Assembly: GCA_026992215.1 (NCBI GenBank)
Contig: JALXAI010000549.1
Span: 1 to 10,507 of the forward strand
Length of the DNA: 10,507 nucleotides
From: Desulfobacterales bacterium
GTDB lineage: Bacteria; Desulfobacterota; Syntrophobacteria; B119-G9
Direction: 5' to 3'
The notes below the pieces were generated by a model, which made no database searches, was not told the DNA's origin, and was given only the letters and a program-made list of their open reading frames with translations. Position numbers and translations under genes: made by a program. Shown piece by piece: positions 5,755 to 10,507 of the stretch (its first letter is position 1; every line of letters starts with the position of its first letter).

Positions 5755-6110
5755 TGGGAAAACGAGCGAAGATTGTTCAGCCTCACGAAAAAAAGTATCA
5801 CCTGAAAAAGGGCGATACGGTGATTGTTATCGCAGGCAAAGAGAAGGGTAAGTCCGGAAAGGTTCTCCGGGTTATACGAAAAAAAGATAGAGCCGTGGTA
5901 GAAAAAGTAAACATGGTTAAAAGGCATCTGCGCCCCAGCCCCCAAACCGGCCAGGGTGGTATCCTTGAAAAGGAAGCATCCATTCATATATCTAACCTGA
6001 TGGTTATATGTACGAAATGTACCGACCCCACCAGGGTTGGTAGGAAGGTTCTTGAAGACGGAAAAAAGGTTCGCTATTGCAAGAAGTGCGGCGAGATTCT
6101 CGACGAGTAA
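5754..6110 (+). CDS. rplX: 50S ribosomal protein L24, four-cysteine form
   Basis: L24 (118 aa) is an assembly initiator that binds the 5' end of 23S rRNA. The KOW motif spans about residues 18-45, with HLKKGDTVIVIAGKEKGKSG and KVLRVIRKKDRAVVEKVNMV. The conserved strand EKEASIHISNLMVI follows. The C-terminus has Cys86-x2-Cys89 and Cys109-x2-Cys112 (CTKC and CKKC), a probable zinc ribbon that E. coli L24 lacks but some other bacteria retain. About a dozen extra residues precede the KOW core. The start could be GTG 5751 or ATG 5754; I choose ATG because AGAGG (5742-5746) is then 7 nt away. It overlaps the rplN stop by one base. Confidence 0.95.
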   Translation: MGKRAKIVQPHEKKYHLKKGDTVIVIAGKEKGKSGKVLRVIRKKDRAVVEKVNMVKRHLRPSPQTGQGGILEKEASIHISNLMVICTKCTDPTRVGRKVLEDGKKVRYCKKCGEILDE

Positions 6111-6158
6111 AACATAACAGGCCAAAAGCCGTGACGATGACTCGGGAGTGTTTATAAC

Positions 6159-6698
6159 ATGGGCAAACTAAGAGACAAATATATCAACGAAATTGCTCCT
6201 CAATTGCAGAAGCAGTACAATTACAAAAATCCGATGCAGATACCGAAACTGGAGAAAATAGTCCTTAACATGGGGCTCGGAGAAGCCATCCATAATATCA
6301 AGGTTCTTGATAGGGCGGTGGAGGAATTGAGTTTGATTGCCGGCCAGAAACCGGTGATCACGAGAGCGAGAAAATCTATCGCTTCTTTTAAGCTGCGAGA
6401 AGGAATGCCCATCGGATGCATGGTTACCTTGAGGGCGAACAGGATGTATGATTTTTTTGAGAAACTGGTCAATATCGCTCTGCCTCGTGTAAGAGACTTC
6501 AGGGGCGTAACGGATAGGTCCTTCGACGGACGTGGTAACTATACTCTTGGTATTAAGGAACAAATTATCTTCCCGGAGATAGATTACGATAAAATTGACA
6601 AGATAAAGGGTTTGAATATCACTATTGTTACCACGGCAAAAACCGACGAGGAGGGGAAAAGCCTTCTTCGTTTGTTGGGAATGCCTTTTAGAAACTAA
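6159..6698 (+). CDS. rplE: 50S ribosomal protein L5
   Basis: L5 (179 aa, standard) binds 5S rRNA together with L18 and contacts P-site tRNA and S13 across the subunit interface. Key blocks are KIVLNMGLGEAIHNIKVLDR, the family signature LSLIAGQKPVITRARKS at about residues 58-74, FKLREGMPIGCMVTLRANRM, and RVRDFRGVTDRSFDGRGNYT. The C-terminus has EQIIFPEIDYDKIDKIKGLN and ends in LLRLLGMPFRN. The start ATG 6159 has GGGAG at 6144-6148. In E. coli the start of this gene is where S8 represses the spc operon; I could not recognise an equivalent S8-binding fold in the 48-nt spacer here. Confidence 0.97.
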   Translation: MGKLRDKYINEIAPQLQKQYNYKNPMQIPKLEKIVLNMGLGEAIHNIKVLDRAVEELSLIAGQKPVITRARKSIASFKLREGMPIGCMVTLRANRMYDFFEKLVNIALPRVRDFRGVTDRSFDGRGNYTLGIKEQIIFPEIDYDKIDKIKGLNITIVTTAKTDEEGKSLLRLLGMPFRN

Positions 6699-6728
6699 GA
6701 AACAACGCAGTAAGAAAAGGAGGGACAG

Positions 6729-6914
6729 TTGGCCAGAAAGGCATTGATAGCAAAAGCAAAAAGACCCCCCAAGTTCAAGGTAAGGGCGTATAATCGCTGT
6801 CCGCTCTGCGGACGCCCCAGAGCTTACCTGAGAAAGTTTGGATTGTGCCGGATCTGCTTTCGGACGATGGCTCTCAATGGGGAATTACCCGGTGTCATTA
6901 AGTCAAGTTGGTAA
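6729..6914 (+). CDS. rpsN: 30S ribosomal protein S14, zinc-binding short type
   Basis: S14 type Z (61 aa) sits in the 30S head. It is the short, zinc-binding form, not the roughly 100-aa cysteine-free form of E. coli. Cys24-x2-Cys27 (CPLC) and Cys40-x2-Cys43 (CRIC) make the zinc site, within YNRCPLCGRPRAYLRKFGLC. The C-terminus MALNGELPGVIKSSW is the normal family ending, with the conserved KSSW. The start is TTG 6729, giving MARKALI as in relatives, supported by a very strong AAGGAGG at 6717-6723, 5 nt away. Its presence argues against a gammaproteobacterium. It stands in its usual place between rplE and rpsH. Confidence 0.97.
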   Translation: MARKALIAKAKRPPKFKVRAYNRCPLCGRPRAYLRKFGLCRICFRTMALNGELPGVIKSSW

Positions 6915-6952
6915 TTGAAAAGAAATCATGGGGGTAAAGGAGCTGGATATTC

Positions 6953-7351
6953 ATGGTTGTAAGCGATCCTATTGCTGATTTTTTGGTACGAATTAAAAAT
7001 GCTCAAAAAGCAGGCTTTGAATATGTTGACATACCGGCTTCAAAAACGAAGCTGAGTATTGCCAGGGTGTTGAAAGAAGAAGGCTACATAACCGGTTACA
7101 AGTTTATTAAAGACAAAAAGCAGGGAGTGCTTAGGGTTTTCCTGAAATATGACGAGAACAAAACACCGGTAATAACCGGTATGAAAAGGATCAGCAAGCC
7201 CAGCCGGCGGGTGTACGTGAAATGCGATAAAATACCTTATGTTTTAAATGGTTTTGGTATCGCCATTTTGTCTACTTCCAAGGGAATAATGCATGATCGG
7301 GAAGCAAGGAAGAGACGTCTTGGCGGCGAGTTGATTTGCAGCGTCTGGTAA
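6953..7351 (+). CDS. rpsH: 30S ribosomal protein S8
   Basis: S8 (132 aa) is a primary binder of the central domain of 16S rRNA and, in E. coli, the repressor of its own spc operon. It starts MVVSDPIADFLVRIKNAQKA; the usual second-position S/T before DPIAD is kept. The middle has YDENKTPVITGMKRISKPSR. The C-terminal signature GIAILSTSKGIMHDREARKR is intact and the protein ends GGELICSVW, close to the common GGE-x-x-C-x-VW. The start ATG 6953 has AAAGGAG at 6936-6942, 10 nt away. A 62-nt spacer separates it from rplF. Whether this S8 autoregulates cannot be judged from the sequence. Confidence 0.97.
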   Translation: MVVSDPIADFLVRIKNAQKAGFEYVDIPASKTKLSIARVLKEEGYITGYKFIKDKKQGVLRVFLKYDENKTPVITGMKRISKPSRRVYVKCDKIPYVLNGFGIAILSTSKGIMHDREARKRRLGGELICSVW

Positions 7352-7413
7352 GGTATTTCGTTTATTTGAAGAAACCGGAAATTACAGGTTGTGTGTTAGC
7401 AAGGAGCGCACAT

Positions 7414-7953
7414 ATGTCACGAATTGGAAAATTACCCATTCCCATACCGAAGGGTGTGGAAGTTAAGCTGAGCGATGATGAGATCACGGTTAAGGGAGCG
7501 AAAGGCAGTCTCTCGCAGCCCATCCATCCGGCTGTGATTGTCAAAGTTGATGATGGTGTGATTGTCGTCAAAAATAGATACGAAAATAAATTTTCCCGTT
7601 CCCTGTGGGGACTTACCAGGGCGATCATCAGTAACATGGTCGAAGGGGTCACGAAGGGATTCACCAGAGTGCTTGAGATTAACGGGGTTGGTTATCGAGC
7701 CGACGTTCGCAACAGGATCCTGAACCTGGTTCTCGGATTTTCTCACCCCGTGGAATTCAAGTTGCCTGACGGGATAGATGCCTCTGTGGACAAGCAGAAC
7801 AGGATAACCATCAGTGGTATAGATAAGTCTCTGGTTGGACAGACTGCCGCTCGAATCAAGGCACTGAGACCGTGTGACCCGTATAAGGCTAAGGGTATCA
7901 AGTACGCCGATGAACAGATCAGAAGGAAGGTTGGGAAAAGCGGGGTAAAGTAA
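7414..7953 (+). CDS. rplF: 50S ribosomal protein L6
   Basis: L6 (179 aa from this start, typical) lies near the sarcin-ricin loop and the factor-binding site of the 50S subunit. It has two similar domains: the first begins MSRIGKLPIPIPKGVEVKL and includes ITVKGAKGSLSQPIHP; the second begins around residue 83 with FTRVLEINGVGYRADVRN. The C-terminal signature RPCDPYKAKGIKYADEQIRR is present, with PCDPYKAKGI as a conserved rRNA contact. An open frame extends upstream to 7336, but ATG 7414 is preferred. It has AAGGAG at 7401-7406 and gives the universal MSRIGK N-terminus, whereas the longer form would overlap rpsH and add unrelated residues. Confidence 0.97.
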   Translation: MSRIGKLPIPIPKGVEVKLSDDEITVKGAKGSLSQPIHPAVIVKVDDGVIVVKNRYENKFSRSLWGLTRAIISNMVEGVTKGFTRVLEINGVGYRADVRNRILNLVLGFSHPVEFKLPDGIDASVDKQNRITISGIDKSLVGQTAARIKALRPCDPYKAKGIKYADEQIRRKVGKSGVK

Positions 7954-7988
7954 ATTAGAACTTCCGGATAGTGGGAGAAAGAATTCAA

Positions 7989-8360
7989 ATGGGTGGAATA
8001 GCGAACAAGAGATTGGTAGCGCGGTTACGAAGGAAAAAAAGGATAAGGAAAAAGATTTACGGTACTCCTGAAAGACCGAGACTGGCGGTTTTCAGGAGCT
8101 CGAAACATATATATGCTCAGGTTATCGATGATACCCGGGGAATTACCCTGGCTTCTGCATCGACGCTGGATAGGGATTTTTCCATGGGACCTGATGAAAA
8201 GGGGAAGATTGCAGCTGCTGAAAAAGTGGGTGAGCTTGTGGCTGCCCATGCCAGGAAGAAAGGAATAGAGAAAGTTGTGTTCGACAGGGGCGGCTATATC
8301 TACCATGGAAGGGTTAAGGCCCTGGCTGACGGTGCCAGGAAAGGTGGATTACAATTTTAA
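7989..8360 (+). CDS. rplR: 50S ribosomal protein L18
   Basis: L18 (123 aa) binds 5S rRNA with L5 and anchors it in the central protuberance. The N-terminal tail is strongly basic (KRLVARLRRKKRIRKKIYG), followed by PERPRLAVFRSSKHIYAQVI, the core 5S-binding strand, and DDTRGITLASASTLDRDF. The C-terminus VVFDRGGYIYHGRVKALADG and ARKGGLQF is diagnostic. An in-frame GTG lies at 7971. I choose ATG 7989 because the length then matches the family, and purine-rich GGGAGAAAG (7973-7981) lies just upstream as ribosome binding site. A 27-nt spacer to rpsE follows. Confidence 0.95.
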   Translation: MGGIANKRLVARLRRKKRIRKKIYGTPERPRLAVFRSSKHIYAQVIDDTRGITLASASTLDRDFSMGPDEKGKIAAAEKVGELVAAHARKKGIEKVVFDRGGYIYHGRVKALADGARKGGLQF

Positions 8361-8363
8361 CGA

Positions 8364-8389
8364 AAGAAAACCAAGGGAGGCGGTTTCTT
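8364..8389 (+). promoter_or_regulatory. Hairpin with the rpsE Shine-Dalgarno in its loop
   Basis: AAACC (8368-8372) pairs with GGTTT (8382-8386). After one bulged A (8367), AAG (8364-8366) pairs with CTT (8387-8389), which includes the first two bases of the TTG start codon. The 9-nt loop, AAGGGAGGC (8373-8381), contains the whole Shine-Dalgarno AAGGGAGG. The result is a displayed ribosome binding site with a partly paired start codon. It could set S5 translation, but the function is inference. Confidence 0.4.
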
Positions 8390-8888
8390 GCAGTCGGTAG
8401 ATTCAAACACATTACAGTACATAGACAAGGTTGTTCACATAAACCGTGTTGCCAAGGTGGTGAAAGGTGGCCGCAGGTTTTCATTCAGTGCGATTGTCGT
8501 GGTCGGAGACGGCCAGGGGCGCGTGGGATACGGTCACGGTAAGGCCCACGAAGTTCCCGAAGCCATAAGGAAAGGATATGAGACCGCGGTAAAAAGCATG
8601 ATTGAAGTGCCGATTATAAACGGAACCATTCCCTACGAGGTGATCGGCAAACTTGGTGCCACCAACGTGCTTCTTAAACCTGCGTCGGAAGGTACCGGAG
8701 TTATTGCCGGTGGATCGGTCCGCGCTGTAATGGAAGCAGTAGGCATTCAAAACATCCTGACGAAAATCATTGGGTCAAGGAATCCGCATAACGCGGTGAA
8801 GGCAACATTCGACGGGCTTATGCAATTGAGAAGCCCCGAGGAGATTGCGAAAAGACGCGGGAAGACTCTAAGAGAGATAAGAGCCTAG
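8388..8888 (+). CDS. rpsE: 30S ribosomal protein S5
   Basis: S5 (166 aa) is a fidelity protein at the mRNA entry side of the 30S subunit, next to S4 and S3. The N-terminal S5 double-stranded RNA-binding fold spans about residues 11-75, with VAKVVKGGRRFSFSAIVVVG and DGQGRVGYGHGKAHEVPEAI. The C-terminal domain holds GKLGATNVLLKPASEGTGVI, AGGSVRAVMEAVGIQNILTK and GSRNPHNAVKATFDGL. The start is TTG 8388, the only plausible initiator: the upstream frame closes at the rplR stop with no ATG between. It has AAGGGAGG at 8373-8380, 7 nt away. The last ten or so residues before the dsRBD (MQSVDSNTLQ) are species-variable. Confidence 0.96.
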   Translation: MQSVDSNTLQYIDKVVHINRVAKVVKGGRRFSFSAIVVVGDGQGRVGYGHGKAHEVPEAIRKGYETAVKSMIEVPIINGTIPYEVIGKLGATNVLLKPASEGTGVIAGGSVRAVMEAVGIQNILTKIIGSRNPHNAVKATFDGLMQLRSPEEIAKRRGKTLREIRA

Positions 8889-8896
8889 TGCACCTG

Positions 8897-8914
8897 GCAG
8901 AAGGAGAACTCTGT
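8897..8914 (+). promoter_or_regulatory. Short hairpin around the rpmD Shine-Dalgarno
   Basis: CAGA (8898-8901) pairs with TCTG (8910-8913), with a possible extra G-U pair (8897/8914). The 8-nt loop AGGAGAAC (8902-8909) carries the Shine-Dalgarno. The linear gap from AAGGAG to ATG 8918 is 11 nt, a little long; folding would shorten the effective distance. A four-pair stem is weak evidence on its own, and I list it mainly because it resembles those at rplP and rpsE. Confidence 0.2.
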
Positions 8915-8917
8915 AAC

Positions 8918-9103
8918 ATGGCGAAGAAGATTAGGGTAAAGCTGGTCAGAAGCGGTATTGGAAAACCTGAAAAGCACAGGAAGATTCTGAAAAGTCTCGG
9001 CCTGACAAAGCTTAATAAGGTCGTGGAACTCTACGATACTCCCCAGATTATGGGTGCAATAAAAAAAGTGTCACACCTTGTGGAAGTTAAGGAAGCGGAA
9101 TAG
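8918..9103 (+). CDS. rpmD: 50S ribosomal protein L30
   Basis: L30 (61 aa) is a small alpha/beta protein of the 50S subunit, absent from some bacterial lineages but present here. The sequence AKKIRVKLVRSGIGKPEKHR contains the conserved SGIGKP-type motif, then KILKSLGLTKLNKVVELYDT and PQIMGAIKKVSHLVEVKE, which matches the family throughout. An upstream in-frame GTG at 8888 would share a base with the rpsE stop and add ten residues (MHLAEGELCN). I prefer ATG 8918 because AAGGAG (8901-8906) lies upstream and MAKKIRV is the normal N-terminus. It is followed by rplO after 20 nt. Confidence 0.95.
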   Translation: MAKKIRVKLVRSGIGKPEKHRKILKSLGLTKLNKVVELYDTPQIMGAIKKVSHLVEVKEAE

Positions 9104-9123
9104 TAGAGCATAGAGGAGAGAAA

Positions 9124-9576
9124 ATGCGGCTTAACGAGTTGAAACCGGCTGAAGGAGCGAGGCGCAACAGGAAAAGGGTAGGACGAGGCCCCGGCTCCGG
9201 ACATGGCAAAACTGCCTGCAAGGGGCACAAGGGGCAGAAATCACGCTCGGGCGGTGGCGTGCCTCCCTGGTTCGAAGGCGGACAGATGCCGCTTCAGCGC
9301 AGGGTCCCCAAGAGGGGCTTTAACAATATGCGGTTCAGAAAGAGATACTCGGTGGTGAACGTCTCCGCCCTCGACAGATTTGATGAAAACTCTGAAGTAA
9401 CACCGGAGACCTTGAAAGAAAAAGGACTCATTAAGAAGGTTCTCGATGGAGTGAAGATACTTGGAGACGGCGAGATAAGCAAGCCCCTTAAAGTGAAGGT
9501 TCATAAGATCAGTGAAAGTGCCAGAAAGAAGATTGAAGCCGCACAGGGGCAAGTAGAACTTATCGAGGCAAGCTAG
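9124..9576 (+). CDS. rplO: 50S ribosomal protein L15
   Basis: L15 (150 aa) is a late-assembly 50S protein with a long glycine- and arginine-rich N-terminal extension that threads through 23S rRNA. The extension reads MRLNELKPAEGARRNRKRVG, RGPGSGHGKTACKGHKGQKS and GGGVPPWFEGGQMPLQRRVP, followed by KRGFNNMRFRKRYSVVN. The globular C-terminal half holds LKEKGLIKKVLDGVKILGDG and the usual HKISESARKKIEAAQG region. The start ATG 9124 has GAGGAG at 9113-9118, 5 nt away. The 53-nt spacer to secY contains a near-palindrome (9595-9610) but no terminator. Confidence 0.97.
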   Translation: MRLNELKPAEGARRNRKRVGRGPGSGHGKTACKGHKGQKSRSGGGVPPWFEGGQMPLQRRVPKRGFNNMRFRKRYSVVNVSALDRFDENSEVTPETLKEKGLIKKVLDGVKILGDGEISKPLKVKVHKISESARKKIEAAQGQVELIEAS

Positions 9577-9629
9577 TCCCGGATACAGTTGGATTTTAAA
9601 GATCTTTGAAGTAGCGGAAGGTTGTTTCT

Positions 9630-10507
9630 GTGATAACTGGTTTTCAAAATATAGGAAAGATCCCGGAACTGAAGAGGCGTATATTGTTTACGTTTCTATT
9701 ACTGGCGGTCTATCGCGTGGGAGTTCATGTTCCGACCCCGGGAATAGATGCGGCCGCGCTCGCAGCTCTTTTTGCTCAGGCCAAGGGAACATTGCTCGGT
9801 TTTTTTGACATGTTTTCCGGTGGTGCGATGAGGCGATTGTCAGTGTTTGCCCTTGGTATTATGCCTTATATCAGCGCATCTATTATCCTTGAACTTCTCA
9901 CCGTGGTGATACCGTACCTAGACGCGCTCAAAAAAGAAGGTGATGCGGGAAGGAAAAAGATTGTCAAGTATACCAGGTACGGTACCGTGCTCCTCAGTGC
10001 GATTCAGGGGTTTGGAATTGCCTTTGGTCTGGAAGGTATGAGTGGCCCTGGTGGTACCATGATCGTGATCAACCCCGGCTGGGGATTCAGGTTGCTTTGC
10101 GTCATTACGCTGACCGCTGGTACTGCCTTTATTATGTGGCTTGGTGAGCAAATCACGGAGTACGGGATAGGCAACGGTATTTCTCTTATAATTTTCGCGG
10201 GTATTGTGGCGGGAATGCCCGGCGCCATCATAAACACGCTCAGATTGATGTCCGCCGGTGAAATGTCGCTGTTCAAAATCCTTGTGCTGCTGGTACTCAT
10301 GGTAGCCGTGGTGGCTGTGATTATATTTTTTGAAAGGGCGCAAAGGCGAATCCCGGTACAATACGCAAAACGAGTGGTAGGGCGCAAGATGTACGGAGGT
10401 ACGAGCACCCATTTGCCTCTGAAGTTGAATACCTCCGGTGTTATTCCGCCGATTTTTGCATCCTCGATAATCATGTTCCCGGCGACCATCGCCAACTTTA
10501 TAAATAT
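9630..10507 (+). CDS. secY: Protein translocase subunit SecY (partial, N-terminal two thirds)
   Basis: SecY is the inner-membrane channel of the Sec pathway, working with SecE, SecG and SecA or ribosomes. 292 codons are visible; the family is usually 430-450 aa, so the C-terminal third lies beyond the right edge. It begins ITGFQNIGKIPELKRRILFT. TM1 follows, then the pore and plug region with GTLLGFFDMFSGGAMRRLSV. The first SecY signature is FALGIMPYISASIILELLTV (Glu88 where many SecY proteins have Gln), and the second is LGEQITEYGIGNGISLIIFA at 171-190. Further hydrophobic segments lie at about 118-135, 153-170 and 216-234, and RRIPVQYAKRVVG is conserved. The start is GTG 9630, with CGGAAGG at 9615-9621, 8 nt away. 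Confidence 0.96.
   Translation, partial: MITGFQNIGKIPELKRRILFTFLLLAVYRVGVHVPTPGIDAAALAALFAQAKGTLLGFFDMFSGGAMRRLSVFALGIMPYISASIILELLTVVIPYLDALKKEGDAGRKKIVKYTRYGTVLLSAIQGFGIAFGLEGMSGPGGTMIVINPGWGFRLLCVITLTAGTAFIMWLGEQITEYGIGNGISLIIFAGIVAGMPGAIINTLRLMSAGEMSLFKILVLLVLMVAVVAVIIFFERAQRRIPVQYAKRVVGRKMYGGTSTHLPLKLNTSGVIPPIFASSIIMFPATIANFIN

Noticed and set aside
5610..6125. A 171-codon minus-strand frame opposite rplN and rplX
   Set aside because: Fully antisense to two certain genes; no ribosome binding site or family resemblance supports it.
6111..6158. A search for an S8-binding element like the E. coli spc operator near the start of rplE
   Set aside because: Only tiny stems such as CGAG/CTCG (6092-6102) are visible; nothing resembles the helix-21 fold that S8 recognises.
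7336..7413. Upstream in-frame extension of rplF overlapping the end of rpsH
   Set aside because: The added residues do not resemble L6, and ATG 7414 has AAGGAG upstream and the universal MSRIGK N-terminus.
8888..8917. GTG 8888 as the start of rpmD, overlapping the rpsE stop
   Set aside because: It adds ten residues foreign to L30, and AAGGAG lies downstream of it, positioned for ATG 8918.
9577..9629. Possible terminator or promoter between rplO and secY
   Set aside because: The near-palindrome is AT-rich with no U-tract, and no convincing -35/-10 pair is visible.
9918..10495. Two overlapping minus-strand frames of about 164 codons opposite secY
   Set aside because: The plus-strand frame is clearly SecY; the antisense frames overlap each other and look low in meaningful content.

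Overview
This window is one uninterrupted stretch of the universally conserved bacterial str–S10–spc ribosomal protein cluster. All genes lie on the + strand: the 3' end of tuf (EF-Tu), 21 complete ribosomal protein genes, and the 5' part of secY, which runs off the right edge. The gene order is the textbook one: tuf – rpsJ – rplC – rplD – rplW – rplB – rpsS – rplV – rpsC – rplP – rpmC – rpsQ – rplN – rplX – rplE – rpsN – rpsH – rplF – rplR – rpsE – rpmD – rplO – secY. Nothing is inserted, missing, frameshifted or rearranged.

The organism is a bacterium. The small zinc-binding S14 (about 61 aa, two CxxC pairs), an L24 that keeps a four-cysteine C-terminal ribbon, tuf placed directly before rpsJ, and the L30 and SecY sequences together suggest a deltaproteobacterial lineage (Desulfobacterota, perhaps Syntrophobacter-like). 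This is inference from remembered family sequences; no search was run. Base composition looks moderate and even across the window, with no sign of transferred DNA.

Layout: 3-128 is the tuf tail. Positions 165-4837 hold the S10-type genes (S10, L3, L4, L23, L2, S19, L22, S3, L16), and 4834-9576 hold L29, S17 and the spc-type genes (L14, L24, L5, S14, S8, L6, L18, S5, L30, L15). From 9630 onward is secY. Spacers are 3-67 nt, and three junctions overlap (rplD/rplW, rplP/rpmC, rplN/rplX). No rho-independent terminator or convincing promoter is visible in any spacer, so the whole block is probably read as one long transcript. The products are the ribosome itself, the factor that feeds it tRNA, and the membrane channel that receives secreted products.

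I found no undescribed biological system. The observations worth checking are small and concern translation initiation. A perfect 9-bp hairpin presents the Shine-Dalgarno of rplP in its loop, and weaker hairpins of the same kind lie at rpsE and rpmD. All four non-ATG starts among the ribosomal protein genes fall on small-subunit genes. L3 has an unusual loop sequence near the peptidyl transferase centre. There is no room for an E. coli-type S10 leader.
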